Position numbers and translations under genes: made by a program
Shown here: in pieces, positions 33,731 through 45,300 of the stretch
How the letters are laid out: each line of letters opens with the position of its first letter
Position numbering within the stretch: position 1 is the stretch's first letter
From: Cryptomeria japonica
Lineage: Eukaryota > Streptophyta > Pinopsida > Cupressales > Cupressaceae
Length of the DNA stretch: 64,000 nt
Assembly (NCBI RefSeq): GCF_030272615.1
Contig: NC_081414.1
Location: 305,913,164 to 305,977,163 of the forward strand
Direction: 5' to 3'
The notes under the pieces: model-generated
What the model was told of the DNA's origin: nothing
The model's input: the letters and a program-made list of their open reading frames with translations, nothing else
Database searches by the model: none

Positions 33731-34510
33731 TGATGCAAGAGCATCCCCAGTTCATAGCAATCTTCCATCAACCAAAATTATTTTCTTTTCTATTTTTCTT
33801 TCTGTTGTAGTTTCAGTTTTCCTTTATGTGTGTCCTAGTTTTGGCTCACCGAATCTTGTGGAGTTGGATTCTACTTGAAGAATCAATAATCTTTCTTGCT
33901 TCTAGACCGCATCGCATTTGGATCATTTTTCGGCATGATATTGCTACCGGTTTCCATGACGGTTTCCTATTACCGGTTGCCTGGACCTATTCTGGTGATC
34001 TACCAGAACCCATTCCAAAGCTTGTGGATCCTTGTGCATTGATTTTGATGTTCCTTGGCATGTGGCTGACCTTTTCCCATGATCTAAGTTTGATCCTTTA
34101 GATTTTTCTGGAGGAATCTCTTGGTGGAGGTCGACCTTGTTTATTTTGCACATTAGGTCTTGTTCTTTGGGTTTTGATCCCTTTTGGGCCACCTGGATAA
34201 CTTTGGATCGATATATATATATAATTGTAATCGTGCATTAGAATGTAATAAATCAGAGAATCAAGTAGCTAGACTATGCATAGAAGATAGATTTAACGAT
34301 TCAAGGTCCTAGTTATGACCTATTCTGTATGTTCTACCAGGCTTGTGAGTTAGTATGTTGTAACCTAGTTCTATGTAATCAATTTTCATGCAATAAAACA
34401 ATCTATTAATGCATTGCCTCCATCATATCTTTGTGTTTCCATTGTGTTTACTCTTGTTGACCAGTACAGATTGATCTCTTTGAGGTCCCTCCTCACCAGC
34501 GACTGCTTCA
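33731..34510 (+). repeat. 5' LTR of chromovirus D (780 bp)
   Basis: It starts TGATGCAAGAGCATCCCCAG and ends CGACTGCTTCA. It matches the 3' LTR at 46659-47463 over its length. The primer site TGGTATTAGAGA follows at 34513-34524. It lacks the hairpin and the shared block of the copia-like families. Confidence 0.9.
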
Positions 34511-34615
34511 AGTGGTATTAGAGAAAAGTTTCATTCCAGAGGTTGCATGTCCTAAAATTTTATTGTAGGGTGGCGGATTGCAGATCCGACCTACAACTAC
34601 ATAGGACTAGCATGA

Positions 34616-35753
34616 ATGATGGTGCGAAGAGGAGCTAGGAATGGTGGAGCGCATGGGAATGTAGACCCTTCTATGATGGAGATGTTGCGAGGAATAGAAG
34701 CTAGGTTTGAAGTCATGGAAATAGCCTAGAGAAGAGGTTGACATATTGAAGATGTAAGTGAAGATGAAGGAGAAGAAGCCCTAGCAGAACAAGCAAACCT
34801 ATCGGTGGTTGATCCGGATGAGGAAAGGTTTTCAAGGGTTTTGAGTAGGGTGATTACTAAACGTCATTTTACCCCACCAGAATATGATGGGATATTAGAT
34901 TCAGATGAATTTATGGATTGGATCTTGGAGATGGAGATGTATTTTGATTTTGAAAACATTGCAGAAGAGAGGAAGGTGAAATATGCCTGTACCCAGTTGA
35001 AAGGTCATGCATCTCTTTGGTGGGAGCATTTACAAGTTGATAGATAAAGAAGAGGTAAAGAGAAGATTAAGACATGGGATCGGATGATTGCTAAGATGAA
35101 ATAAAAGTTTGTGCCAGTGAATTATCAAGTGGATCTAATCCGGAAGTTGCAGAATTTGAGACAACATGAATCTAGTGTGAAGGAGTACACCAAAGAACTT
35201 TACTAGTTGAATATCAGATCTAGAGATGTTGATGATGAAGTTGAACAAGATGCAAGATATTTGAATGGATTATGAATGTCTATTAAAGATGAACTTAGTT
35301 TGATCAAATTGGAGAGTGTTGAAGATGCTTACCAGTATGCCTTAAAGGTTGAAGAAAAGTTAAATAAAAGACATGAGCAGAGGTAGAGAGGTAGAGGTGG
35401 AAGGTTTACCAGAGGAAGATTTCAAGGAGGAAGAGGATATAATGGAGGAAGAGGAACCAATATAGATTAGAACAAGGACAAGGAAGTGAGAAAATAAGGT
35501 AATTCATACCAGAAGGATGACAAAAATTTTTACCGAAGGAGGGAATCAAATGGTTACCGGAATGAGAATTTTGGAAGACAAGACAAGCGGACATTCAAAG
35601 GAACCTTCTTTAAGTGTGGAGGAGAAGGACATCATGCATTTGAGTGTAAGAAGACAAAAACTACTGAAAGAGTAGCAGTGGTGGAAGAAAATCCCACCAG
35701 ATTAGACAATAAACTGAAAGATGGAGAACTATTGCTGATGAGGAGAGCTTTGT
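34616..35753 (+). pseudogene. Chromovirus gag (element D)
   Basis: The ATG at 34616 opens MMVRRGARNGGAHGN. The capsid region includes FTPPEYDG, WILEMEMYFDFENI and QLKGHASLWWEHLQ. It is followed by an Arg-Gly-rich stretch (35385-35460) and one knuckle at about 35610. The knuckle is FFKCGGEGHHAFEC, where the expected first Cys is Phe. Several stops and at least one frameshift interrupt it. The frame reaches the target site of E and continues on the other side at 42386 in the same register. Confidence 0.85.
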
Positions 35754-35758
35754 GTCTG
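35754..35758 (+). other. Target-site duplication of element E, left
   Basis: GTGTC directly before the 5' LTR. The same five bases follow the 3' LTR at 42381-42385. Confidence 0.95.
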
Positions 35759-36560
35759 TTGGCATATGCACACTCCAATGAGACATTGTAGGTGATTAAA
35801 GGTTTTGCCATTGATGGAAACCTTAAACTCCTATGACATCGTCAAGACATTACACCGGCACTAGCAAAGCAGACTCTACATCGACACTTAGACTACCGCC
35901 ACCGGCAGTGAAAGGAAGCATACCGACACAGAGGCCAATAGGATTTTTGTTGTAATATATTTTATTTATTATTGTAAAATCATTGTAAGCTGACTTGGCA
36001 TGATGTAAAATGACTCCTATCTAAAGCAAGATCATTATAGAACATTGTAAGGAAGAGAGAAGTAAGAGATACGAGATATGGAATGTAATTAGGCAGACCT
36101 ATTATGCGAAATATAGGTTAAGGGTTTATGTAAGAAGCAGAGCAGAAACTAGTACTGGATCTGGCATTATAGATGCTATTCTAAAGCAATACAAGACACT
36201 GGATTTATACAATCCATTTTGTAAGTCAGTGAGACTTCCATTTTGAGTAGTGTGCTCTAGGCACTTGGCCTTCCTGCATGTGCAAGCCCCTCTTGTAGCA
36301 GTAATAATCTCTTATTGGCCAGTAAGTGAATATTGTGGGTCACAAATCCCACCGAGGTTTTTCTCATATTGGGTTTCCTCATTAAATCATTGTGTTATGG
36401 TGTGTCTCTTATGTGGTTGCTTTTATTTCTATTTATTGCATTATTCTTTGCTTACCGGTACATAGTTTTAATATGCTCTACATGTTTTAAGTTAAGAAAA
36501 TCTAAATACCAATTAGATACTGATTCAGCCCCCCTCTCAATATCTATTGGAATCCTAACA
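35759..36560 (+). repeat. 5' LTR of element E (802 bp)
   Basis: It starts TGTTGGCATATGCACACTCC and ends GGAATCCTAACA. It has the shared block around 36265-36400 with GTGCAAGCCCC and TTTCCTCATTAAATC, and TTGTGTTATGG near 36389. The terminal hairpin pairs 36515-36523 with 36537-36545 and has one mismatch. Confidence 0.93.
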
Positions 36561-36562
36561 GT

Positions 36563-36574
36563 TGGTATCAGAGC
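36563..36574 (+). other. Primer-binding site of element E
   Basis: TGGTATCAGAGC, the exact plant initiator tRNA-Met complement, two bases after the LTR. Confidence 0.93.
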
Positions 36575-36631
36575 AGGGTCCTCTATTTTCATAAGCTTAA
36601 CAACTTGAGGAAGATCTTGACCTCGGTAGAC

Positions 36632-37768
36632 ATGGAAAACTTAATGAAGCAATTGGAAGTAGCTCTCTCAGATTTTGATAAAGAAAAGTTGAAGAATATC
36701 AAACTTGAAGATGATCTAAAAGCAGCTCAGGAAATCATTCAAGCACTTCAAGAAAACCTTACCATTGCAAGAAACAAGATAAGAGAACTTTGTGAAAAGA
36801 TGCAAATTGAGGATGATGAAAAAGAAAGTCTAAATGAGCAGATATGCAAGCTAAAACAAGAGAACATGACAACAAAGAATGAGATGCAGGATATGACTAT
36901 GAGATTTTGTAAAGAAATAGAAGATAGAAAGAAGAATGAAGAAGATTTGACAAAAAGACTAAGTGATGTAGCAAATGAGAACACCAGACTTAGCTATGAA
37001 CATGATTTGTTGAAGACAGATCTGATGCATACACAAAATGGCTCCAATGAACTGATGAGGCAGAAAGAGATCTTAGAAAGAGAACTGGATGTTGCAAACT
37101 AGCATAAAGAAAAATTCAAGAAAAGCTAAGAAGAACTTGGTAACTTGGTGAAGAATCAAAAACCCAAAGGTGACACTTGTGGAATTGGCTTTGAAGTTGG
37201 AGAATGCTCCGGTACTGCAAACACTCAGGATCATAGTAAACCAGTAGGACAACCTAATGCTTACAAATTTAATGGAAAATGCTTTGATTGTAATAAGTAT
37301 GGTCACAGAGAAAATCAATGTAGATCTAGAAGTTATCAGAACACCAATGCACCCATCGATCAATGTTCAAAATGCAACAAAGTTGGTCACAACTCTGAAA
37401 ATTGTAGAATGAATGTTAGATGTTATGTTTGTGCAAGATTTGGACACCTATCTAATCAATGTAGAACACAAACCGACATAGGTTATGGGAAAGCTATTCA
37501 GAAGAATAATGTGACTTGTTATGCATGCAACAAAATTGGGCATATTGCTAAATTTTGTAGAAGCAAGTCCTCACCAGCAAGTAACAATGGTCCCAGCTTG
37601 AAAGGAAAAGAAAAGGTTGAAGAGGTTAAGCATGAATTTTCAAAACAATGGATTAGAAAGTCAAACATAAACAATGTTGGAGATACTCCTCCACCGGTAG
37701 AACCGATCAACACTCCATCGGCAGAATAGAGTAGTACTCCACCGGCAGGAAGCTCTTCATCAAATTGA
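36632..37768 (+). pseudogene. ORF1 of element E: coiled-coil plus four CCHC knuckles, Gag-like
   Basis: I chose ATG 36632 (MENLMKQLE) because C and J start equivalently. Residues 1-160 are highly charged and heptad-like. A linker (GIGFEVGECSGTAN) follows, then four complete knuckles of spacing C-x2-C-x4-H-x4-C at 37280-37321, 37364-37405, 37421-37462 and 37517-37558. The tail is lysine-rich and then proline-rich. In-frame stops are at 37100, 37126 and 37727. By comparison with C the natural stop is the TGA at 37766-37768. Capsid or nucleocapsid function is inferred from the knuckles and position. No classical capsid motif is recognisable. Confidence 0.85.
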
Positions 37769-38071
37769 AGAATGTTTCCTTGCGGGTTTGGCAACCAAAT
37801 GAGACATATGCTATTATTCCCTCGGTTGATGGTAAAAAGAAGAAATCACTTCTATACCGGTAAATGAAGTTAAGTGATTACTTAACCGACGAGCATTAAT
37901 TATGGTAGTTGGCAAAATTGACATTATAAATCAGTGGTTTTGGCTCCATTTCACTTCACCGTGAATTCAAACACTCGAAGAGTGCAAAATCTCCAAAGCA
38001 AAGGCATTTTGAGTGAAGAAGCAAAGGATTTTCAGCATTCATCTTTCCAAAAGTAGATAAAGGTATTTATC

Positions 38072-41000
38072 ATGGCATCCTCCTCTGCACCTGAATTTAT
38101 AGCTAACCCTACTGTAGTCAAGGTTATCAAACACCCTAGGCCCATGTTTCAGCTAGTTCTCAAGATAGCTAAAAAGGATGATAATATAATATAGGTGCAT
38201 TCTCCCAAATTCCCAAAGGTGTTGTTTATGCAGAAGACCCAAGAATCTATATCCACTGTCACATAGAAGAACGAGGAGATGAAGAAATCAAGGACATGTA
38301 CAAAACAATTATCTATGATGATTCTGGAAATGTGGAGCCTGAACATAAAATTGTTGAAACCCTAAGATTCACTGAGATCCTTAGCATTCCGGACTTTCCT
38401 AAAGATATTATAAGGATAGTGTTGAGCAGGGTTCATGGTGCTTTCTTTTGGATAGATTCAGTCCACAAAATCACAAAGGAAGTTGTGAAAGAGCTATAAC
38501 AGGGTCACCTTCCACTGGTAACAGGCCAGACAAAACAAAGAATGTCTCAAATGAGCTAGTAACAAAACTAACAGGTGCCACATCCGACAAGAGATCATTG
38601 AGGGTTAATGATGTAACTGGTATAAATGTAAGATTCATTAGCATGATTCTTGGTTACAAAGCAACTCATGCCAATAGACTCAATTCAGTTTCAAGTTTAT
38701 GCATTAAGAGTGCTTATGACATGGTTAAGGACAATGTAAAAATTGATGTATGTGAATGGCTAAAGGATGAGTTAATTGATAATTTAGGAAAAATCAAGAG
38801 GGATAAGAAAGGAACGTTTAGATTTGGTAATCTACTTGTATGCTTGATGCTACACATAACCAAACAGGTTCCCAGTAAAGGCCTCAAAAGACCTGGATTT
38901 GATATACCGGTAGGGAAATAGTTGTCAGACCTATTCAACAACATGGGTGAAAGCAAAGAAAAGAATATCAGTGAGTATTTTCAAGCACTTAAGGCCAAAA
39001 TGAACAAAAGAATTAGACTGTCATAGAAAATTGTTGATAAGTATAAGGATGATATATGTTTTTTGATTAAGAAGGATGAGATCTGGATGGAAGCAGTGAT
39101 CCCAAGAACAATCTGGGTTACTGAGATGGGTTATGAGACTGATGATCATATCATTGAGACTTATGCTAAAGCCCTTCTGGAAGCTCCTAAGGAACCAAAG
39201 GAAGAAGTATTCGGTAGTGTTGAGACGATTGAAAGCCAAATTCAATCTAAGAAAAGAGTAAAGAAAGTTGAAGTAGTTGTGAGAAGAGGCACAAGATAGG
39301 CAAAAGCCATCAAAGAAGATGTACTAAAGCAAACCAGTATCACTGAAGATGAGTTGGAGGCATTACAACCTAAAACTCACCTATCACCGGTAGCCATTTC
39401 CTCTAAAAGTGATATGCCTACCACATTCAAAAGAGTTTTAAGGAAAAGGGATCCTTCATCGACATCCACACCTTCACCTAGAATAACTAGACAAAAACAA
39501 CAGGCTGTGAGGTCACTGGTAAAGAAGACAACCCCAAAGAAAACGCTGACACCCAAGAAGAAAAGGACTCAACAAAATATTGCTCTGATTGATAGACTGC
39601 TAGATGAGATCACTGAAGAAGGGAATCTCAAAAACATCAACAGACTATATGACTTGCTATCTATTGATGAGAAAGAGCAAGTTGAAAACAGTGTTATCTT
39701 ACACTTAGATATGTATAAGAAGTTTTTAATGGAAGTTGTAGATGAAATACCAGGTGAAATTTATAAGAGATTGGAAGCAAGGAGACAAGCTATTGTAGAG
39801 CTTGATAAAAAGATAAAAATTGAAAAATTACTTGTTGTTTACCTAGTAAACTCACCAAAGGAGATAGATGATTTAATTGCAGAAGCCAACCGGTCAGTAT
39901 TCTCTACTACACAGTGGCATATTGCCCTAATGGTAGGAAGAGTGAATGAGGTAACAAAAGAAATAGAAAATGCATGGGATATATTGCTTGTGGAGAACGA
40001 AAAGTAGGAAGAGTACCGGAACCCCAAGCCTATCAAAGTCTATAAAAAGTACAAAGACAAGGGTAAAGGAAAGGTTGGTGGTCCCCCAAGTTTGAAAATA
40101 AAAGATAACTTATCCCAACCACCTCTAATTACTCCACCGACAACAACAATAGAAGATAAACCGACAGATGAAAGTATGGGTGTAAAGGATACAAATCCTA
40201 ATCCTGAGGTACTATTTACAGCAAATGTTGATACTCAAATAGTCAACATTGTAGTAGACAAGGACTCAACCGGTAAGATTGACATGGCTAGTGAGGCACC
40301 GGTAACTAACAAAACTGATAACATAGAGAAACCAGTAGATGATAGCAAAGGTACACAGGCAGAGACTTAGATAGAGACAGAGACAGGTCAACAAATAAAG
40401 AGTCAAGCAAAGCAACAGGCTTCGGAACAGGGATAGGTTCACATGGAAACAGAGCCACCGACAATAGGAGAGAAACAAAAACCCTTTCTTAAAGAAATAG
40501 AAACATAGATTGACCTACCAGAGGTCACTACAAGCATGGTTACTTCCTCCATTGGCGGAATTCAGAATGTTGGTTCCTCCTCAGTAGGTTACAGATCAAC
40601 AAATGTAACTGAAGTTCTTTTGGATTCTTCAAAGAAAATAACTGATTGTAGTTCACAAGCTTATAAAGCTATAGATGACACAATCCTAGTTTTGAAATTG
40701 ATAGCTCCTAATTGTAATATAGATAACAAGGATTCTTTAGGTCAACTTGACACATTGTCAAAGTACATTACTGACCACACAGTAACGGTTGATCAAATAA
40801 AGGAAGATGCACTCAAGGAGAAGTTGGAAAAAGAAAAACTTAAATTCTTTGAAAATCAAATAAAGAAGTGTACCTGAGAATTTGACACACTTCTATCAGA
40901 ACTATGCAGCTCATTGAAGGAATTTAAAACTCTATACAGAGACATGTGTAAGACAAACTTTTTGATAGTTGACATAGATAAGAAAATGAGAAAGGTATAG

Positions 41001-41363
41001 GATGATATAAATAAACTTGCTAACAATTTTGTTAACTCACCTGATACATTATCAGTTTTTGAGAAAAAGGTAATAGGTTTTGAGGATGAATTACTTAAGT
41101 TAGAAAGAGAAAAGGAGACAATAATAAATAAGGCTAAGAATCTGAGACTAAGACTGAGTCCCAAACTCGATTATCTAGCATCTTTGAGGAAAGAAATTTC
41201 TAAGGCATTAATACAAGGACAAAAAACACCGGAAGAGCATATGCAGCAACTCACTGGTACAATTCAAAGAACAGAGGTAGAATTGAAAGACAGTAAGAAA
41301 TTTATGGAAAGCATAAATTTGGTTTTGGCAAATATTTTTCAAATTGTAACCATCCAGCTATAG
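38072..41363 (+). pseudogene. ORF2 of element E: about 1,090-residue protein of unknown function
   Basis: It starts at ATG 38072 (MASSSAPEFIANPT). An inserted few bases near 38192 and a shift near 38490 break the frame. From about 38490 to the TAG at 41361 one frame holds, interrupted only by single stops. The order is a conserved N-terminal domain (to about residue 390: HKITKEV, MILGYKATHANRLN, FRFGNLLVCLMLH), a basic linker (39440-39570), a helical domain with DEKEQVENSVILHL (39590-40000), a Pro/Thr/Asp-rich low-complexity stretch (40080-40530), and a long C-terminal coiled coil (40600-41340). I recognise no enzyme, zinc or membrane motif. Confidence 0.8.
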
Positions 41364-41549
41364 GGTTGTGTAATGAAACCATACTCTATTGACATCTTGA
41401 CAACCTTTGTCATTGATGCCAAAGGGGGAGTAGTGGTATGAGAAACTAATCAGGTAAAGACTCATCTTCTCAGGAGGAGTTCACACAATTTTGGATCACA
41501 CATTTTTGGACACTTTTTGAATGACAAATTTTTGGATTTTCTCATGAGT

Positions 41550-41641
41550 GTTGCCATCAATGCCAAAGGGGGAGATTGTTGGCATATGCACACTCCAATG
41601 AGACATTGTAGGTGATTGAAGGTTTTGTCATTGATGGCAAC
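41550..41641 (+). promoter_or_regulatory. Stem-loop holding the polypurine tract and 3' LTR start of element E
   Basis: GTTGCCATCAATG (41550-41562) and CATTGATGGCAAC (41629-41641) are perfect reverse complements (13 bp). The 66-base loop holds the purine tract AAAGGGGGAGAT (41565-41576) and the LTR start. The same arrangement, with one or two mismatches, is present at the copia 3' LTRs (22319-22331 with 22380-22392, and 12513-12525 with 12584-12596). Confidence 0.75.
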
Positions 41642-42380
41642 CTTACAATCCTATGACATTGGCAAGACATTACACTAGCACTAGTAAAGTAGACTCTACA
41701 CCGACACTTAGACTACCGGCACCAACAGTGAAAGGAAGCATACTGACACAAAGGCCGATAGGATTTTTGTTGCAATATATTTTATTTATTATTGTAAAAT
41801 CATTGTAAGCTGACTTGGCATGATGTAAAATGACTCCTATATAAAGTAAGATCATTATAGAACATTGTAAGGAAGAGAGAAGTAAGAGATGCGAGATATG
41901 GAATGTAATTAGGCAGACCTATTATGCAAAATATAGGTTAAGGGTTTATGTAAGAAGCAGAGCAGAAACTGGTACTGGATCTGGCATTATAGATGCTATT
42001 CTAAAGCAATACAAGACACTGGATTTATACAATCCATTTTGTAAGTCAGTGAGACTTCCATTTTGAGTAGTGTGCTCTAGGCACTTGGCCTTCCTGCATG
42101 TTCAGGCCCCTCTTATAGCAGTAATATTCTTTTATTGGCCAGTAAGTGAATATTGTGGGTCACAAATCCCATCGAGGTTTTTCCCACATTAGGTTTCCTC
42201 ATTAAATCATTGTGTTATGGTGTGTCTCTTATGTGGTTGCTTTTATTTCCATTTATTGCATTATTCTTTGCTTACTGGTACACAATTTTAATATGCTCTA
42301 CATGTTTTAAGTTAAGAAAATGTAAATACTGGTTAGATACTGATTCACCCCCCCTCTCAGTATTTGTGGTAATCCTAATA
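41577..42380 (+). repeat. 3' LTR of element E (804 bp)
   Basis: It starts TGTTGGCATATGCACACTCC and ends AATCCTAATA. It is nearly identical to the 5' LTR by eye, which suggests one of the younger insertions here. The terminal hairpin pairs 42335-42343 with 42357-42365. The target duplication GTGTC follows. Confidence 0.93.
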
Positions 42381-42385
42381 GTGTC

Positions 42386-45300
42386 ATACCAAAGGAGATA
42401 AAGAGCCCTTGCAGAGGAAGAATCTGTTCAAGACGAGATGTAAGATATCTAGTAAGTGTTGTAAAGTTGTTATTGATAGCGATAGTTCAAATAATCTTGT
42501 TTCAGAAGACATGGAGAATAAGTTGAAATTAGACAGATTGAAACATCCTAAGACTTATAAGGTAGCATGGATTCAAGATGAACATAAGTTGTTAGTAAGT
42601 GAACAATGTTTGGTGAAATTAAAAATTAGGAATTATCATGATGAAGTCTTGTGTAATATTATGCCAATGGATATTTGTCATCTTTTGTTGGGTAGACCTT
42701 GGAAATTTGATAGATAGGTAGTACATGATGGGAGGAAGAATACATACATCATTGTGGCTAATGGGATGAAGCAAACCTTGTTGCCTTTGGAGGAACCTTT
42801 GAAGAATGAAGTTTGTACAAATCCTAGAATCTGTTTGGTAAATGGAAGGAAATTGCTGGATGGATTGAGACATGAGAATGTGTGTTTTTTCTTAATTCTT
42901 AAGAAGACTAAGAAACCAGAACCGGAAGGAGAACACCTAGAAGAGATATGAGATTTGTTGACAGAATATGAGGACATCATTTCAAATAATGTACCTAATG
43001 GATTGCCACCTATAAGAAGTATTAGTCACTGCATGGAGTTGGTTGCCAGAGCTAGTTTGCCTAATAAAGTTGCACACCGGTTGACACTGACAGAGAATGA
43101 AGAACTGAATAGACAATTGTAGGAGTTGTTGAAGAAAGGTTTGATTAGGGAGAGTTTGAGCCCTTGTTCAGTACCAGCAGTATTAGTACCTAAGAATAAT
43201 GGAGAATGGAGAATGTGTACTGATTCCAGAGAAATAAACAAGATCACAAAGAAATACCAGTTTCCTTTTCCTAGGATGGATGACATAATGGACTACTTGA
43301 GTGGAGGAAAATACTTTACAAAGATAGATTTGAAGAGTGGATATCATCAGATTAGGATCAAAGAAGGTGATGAGTGGAAGACAACATTTAAGACAAATGA
43401 AGGATTGTATGAATGGTTGGTGATGCCTTTTAGATTGACTAATGCACCAAGTACTTTCATGAGGCTGATGAATGAGGTATTGAAGAAATTATTGGGTAAG
43501 TTTGTTATTGTGTATTTGGATGACATTCTGATTCTTAGTAAAACAAAAGAGGAGCATTTGTTGTAGTTAAGACAAGTTTTGTAGAGGTTGAGAGAAGAGA
43601 AGTTGTTGATCAATATCAAGAAGTGTAATTTCATGAAGGATGAGTTAGTCTATTTGGGATTTGTGATATCTAAGGCTGGTTTGAAGATGGATGCTAAGAA
43701 AGTGAAAGAAATAGTTGAATGGCCTACATCAGAAAGCATTGGAGAGGTAAGATCATTTCATGGATTAGCTAGTTTTTACTAGAAGTTTATCAGGAATTTT
43801 AGTTTAGTTTGTAACCCTATGATTGAGACCATGAGATGAGATCAGAAGGAATTCAAGTGGCCCACCAGAGCAAACAAAATTTTTGAACTGTTGAAGCAGA
43901 AAGTGACTGAGCAACCTGTGTTAGCTTTACCAGATTTCAATAAAGTATTTCAAGTGGATTGTGATGCAAGTGGAACAACAATAGGAGCAGTCTTGAGTCA
44001 AGAAGGAAGAGCAGTAGCTTATTTCAGTGAGAAATTAAATGATTTCTGGAGGAGATATTCTATGTATGATCAAGAGTTTTATGCCATAGTTCAAGCCTCT
44101 AAGAAGCGAAGACATTACTTATTGCCTAAGGAGTTTGTGTTGTATACAAATCATTAAGCTTTGTAGTATTTGAATAGTCAAAGTAAGTTGAATCAGAGAC
44201 ATATGAGATGGGTAGAATTGTTGTAGAGTTACACCTTTGTGTTGAAGTGTAGAAGTGGGAAATCTAATAAAATTGCTGATACATTGAGTCGGAGAAGGAA
44301 TTTGCTAATAGAGATGAGAGTGACAGTATTAGGATTTGAAGACTTGAAGACCTTGTATGATGATGACCCAGATTTTGTAGAACCTTGGAAAGCATGTAGA
44401 GAACTGGTTATGTTAGAGAGAATCAAATGGTTGGATTACTTCATTCAGGATGGGATGTTATTCAAAGGAGTTCAGTTGTGCATACCTAAGATTTCTATGA
44501 GGGAGAATCCGATAAAGGAGAAACACAGTGGATGACTAGCTAGACATTTTGGCATTGACAAAACAATAGTATTGGTGAGTGAGCAGTAATTTTGGCCCCA
44601 TATTAACAAGGATGTTAAGAGATATGTGCAAAGTTGTAGAGTTTATCAAGTTGCAAAGGGTAGTAGTCAGAATGTGGGATTTTATAAACCTTTGACAGTA
44701 TCGGTAATACCTTGGGAGGATATAAGCATGAATTTTGTACTTGGATTGCCTCAGACACCGAGAGAGAATGATTCTATATTCGTGGTAGTGGATAGATTCT
44801 TTAAGATGGCTCATTTCATACCTTGTAAGAAGACATCAGATGCTTTACATGTAATAGACCTATTTTTCAAGGAAGTGGTAAGATTGCATGGATTACCTAA
44901 GAGCATAGTTTCAGATAGAGACACTAAGTTTGTTGGCTATTTTTGGAGAACACTTTGGAAGAAGATGAAGATAGATTTCAAGTTCAGTTCTACGTTTCAT
45001 CCATAAACTGATGGAAAGACAAATTTTGTTAACCAAAGTTTGTGAATTTGTTGAGATGTTTAGTGGGAGATAAAACTGGAAGTTGGGATTTGATCCTTGC
45101 ACAAGCAAGGTTTTCCTACAACAATTCAGTGAATAGAAGTACTAGAAAAACCCCTTTTGAGATTGTTACCAAAGTGCATCCTATAGGTATATCATAATTG
45201 AGAGACATTGGCAGTGAAGACCAGAGGAGTTCAAAAGCAGAAGACTTTGCATATCACATGGCAGCATTGCATATTCAGGTTAAGCAACATTTGGAAGACA

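Larger units (their letters stand above)
35759..42380 (+). mobile_element. Element E: complete non-autonomous two-ORF LTR retrotransposon (6,622 bp)
   Basis: The structure is complete: 5-bp target duplication, 802-bp 5' LTR (35759-36560), primer site (36563-36574), ORF1, ORF2, polypurine tract (41564-41576) and 804-bp 3' LTR (41577-42380). No protease, integrase, reverse transcriptase or RNase H is present. Such elements must borrow enzymes. The initiator-Met primer site, the purine tract, the LTR ends and the hairpins shared with the local copia families point to a copia helper (inference). It sits at the gag-protease junction of chromovirus D. Confidence 0.93.
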
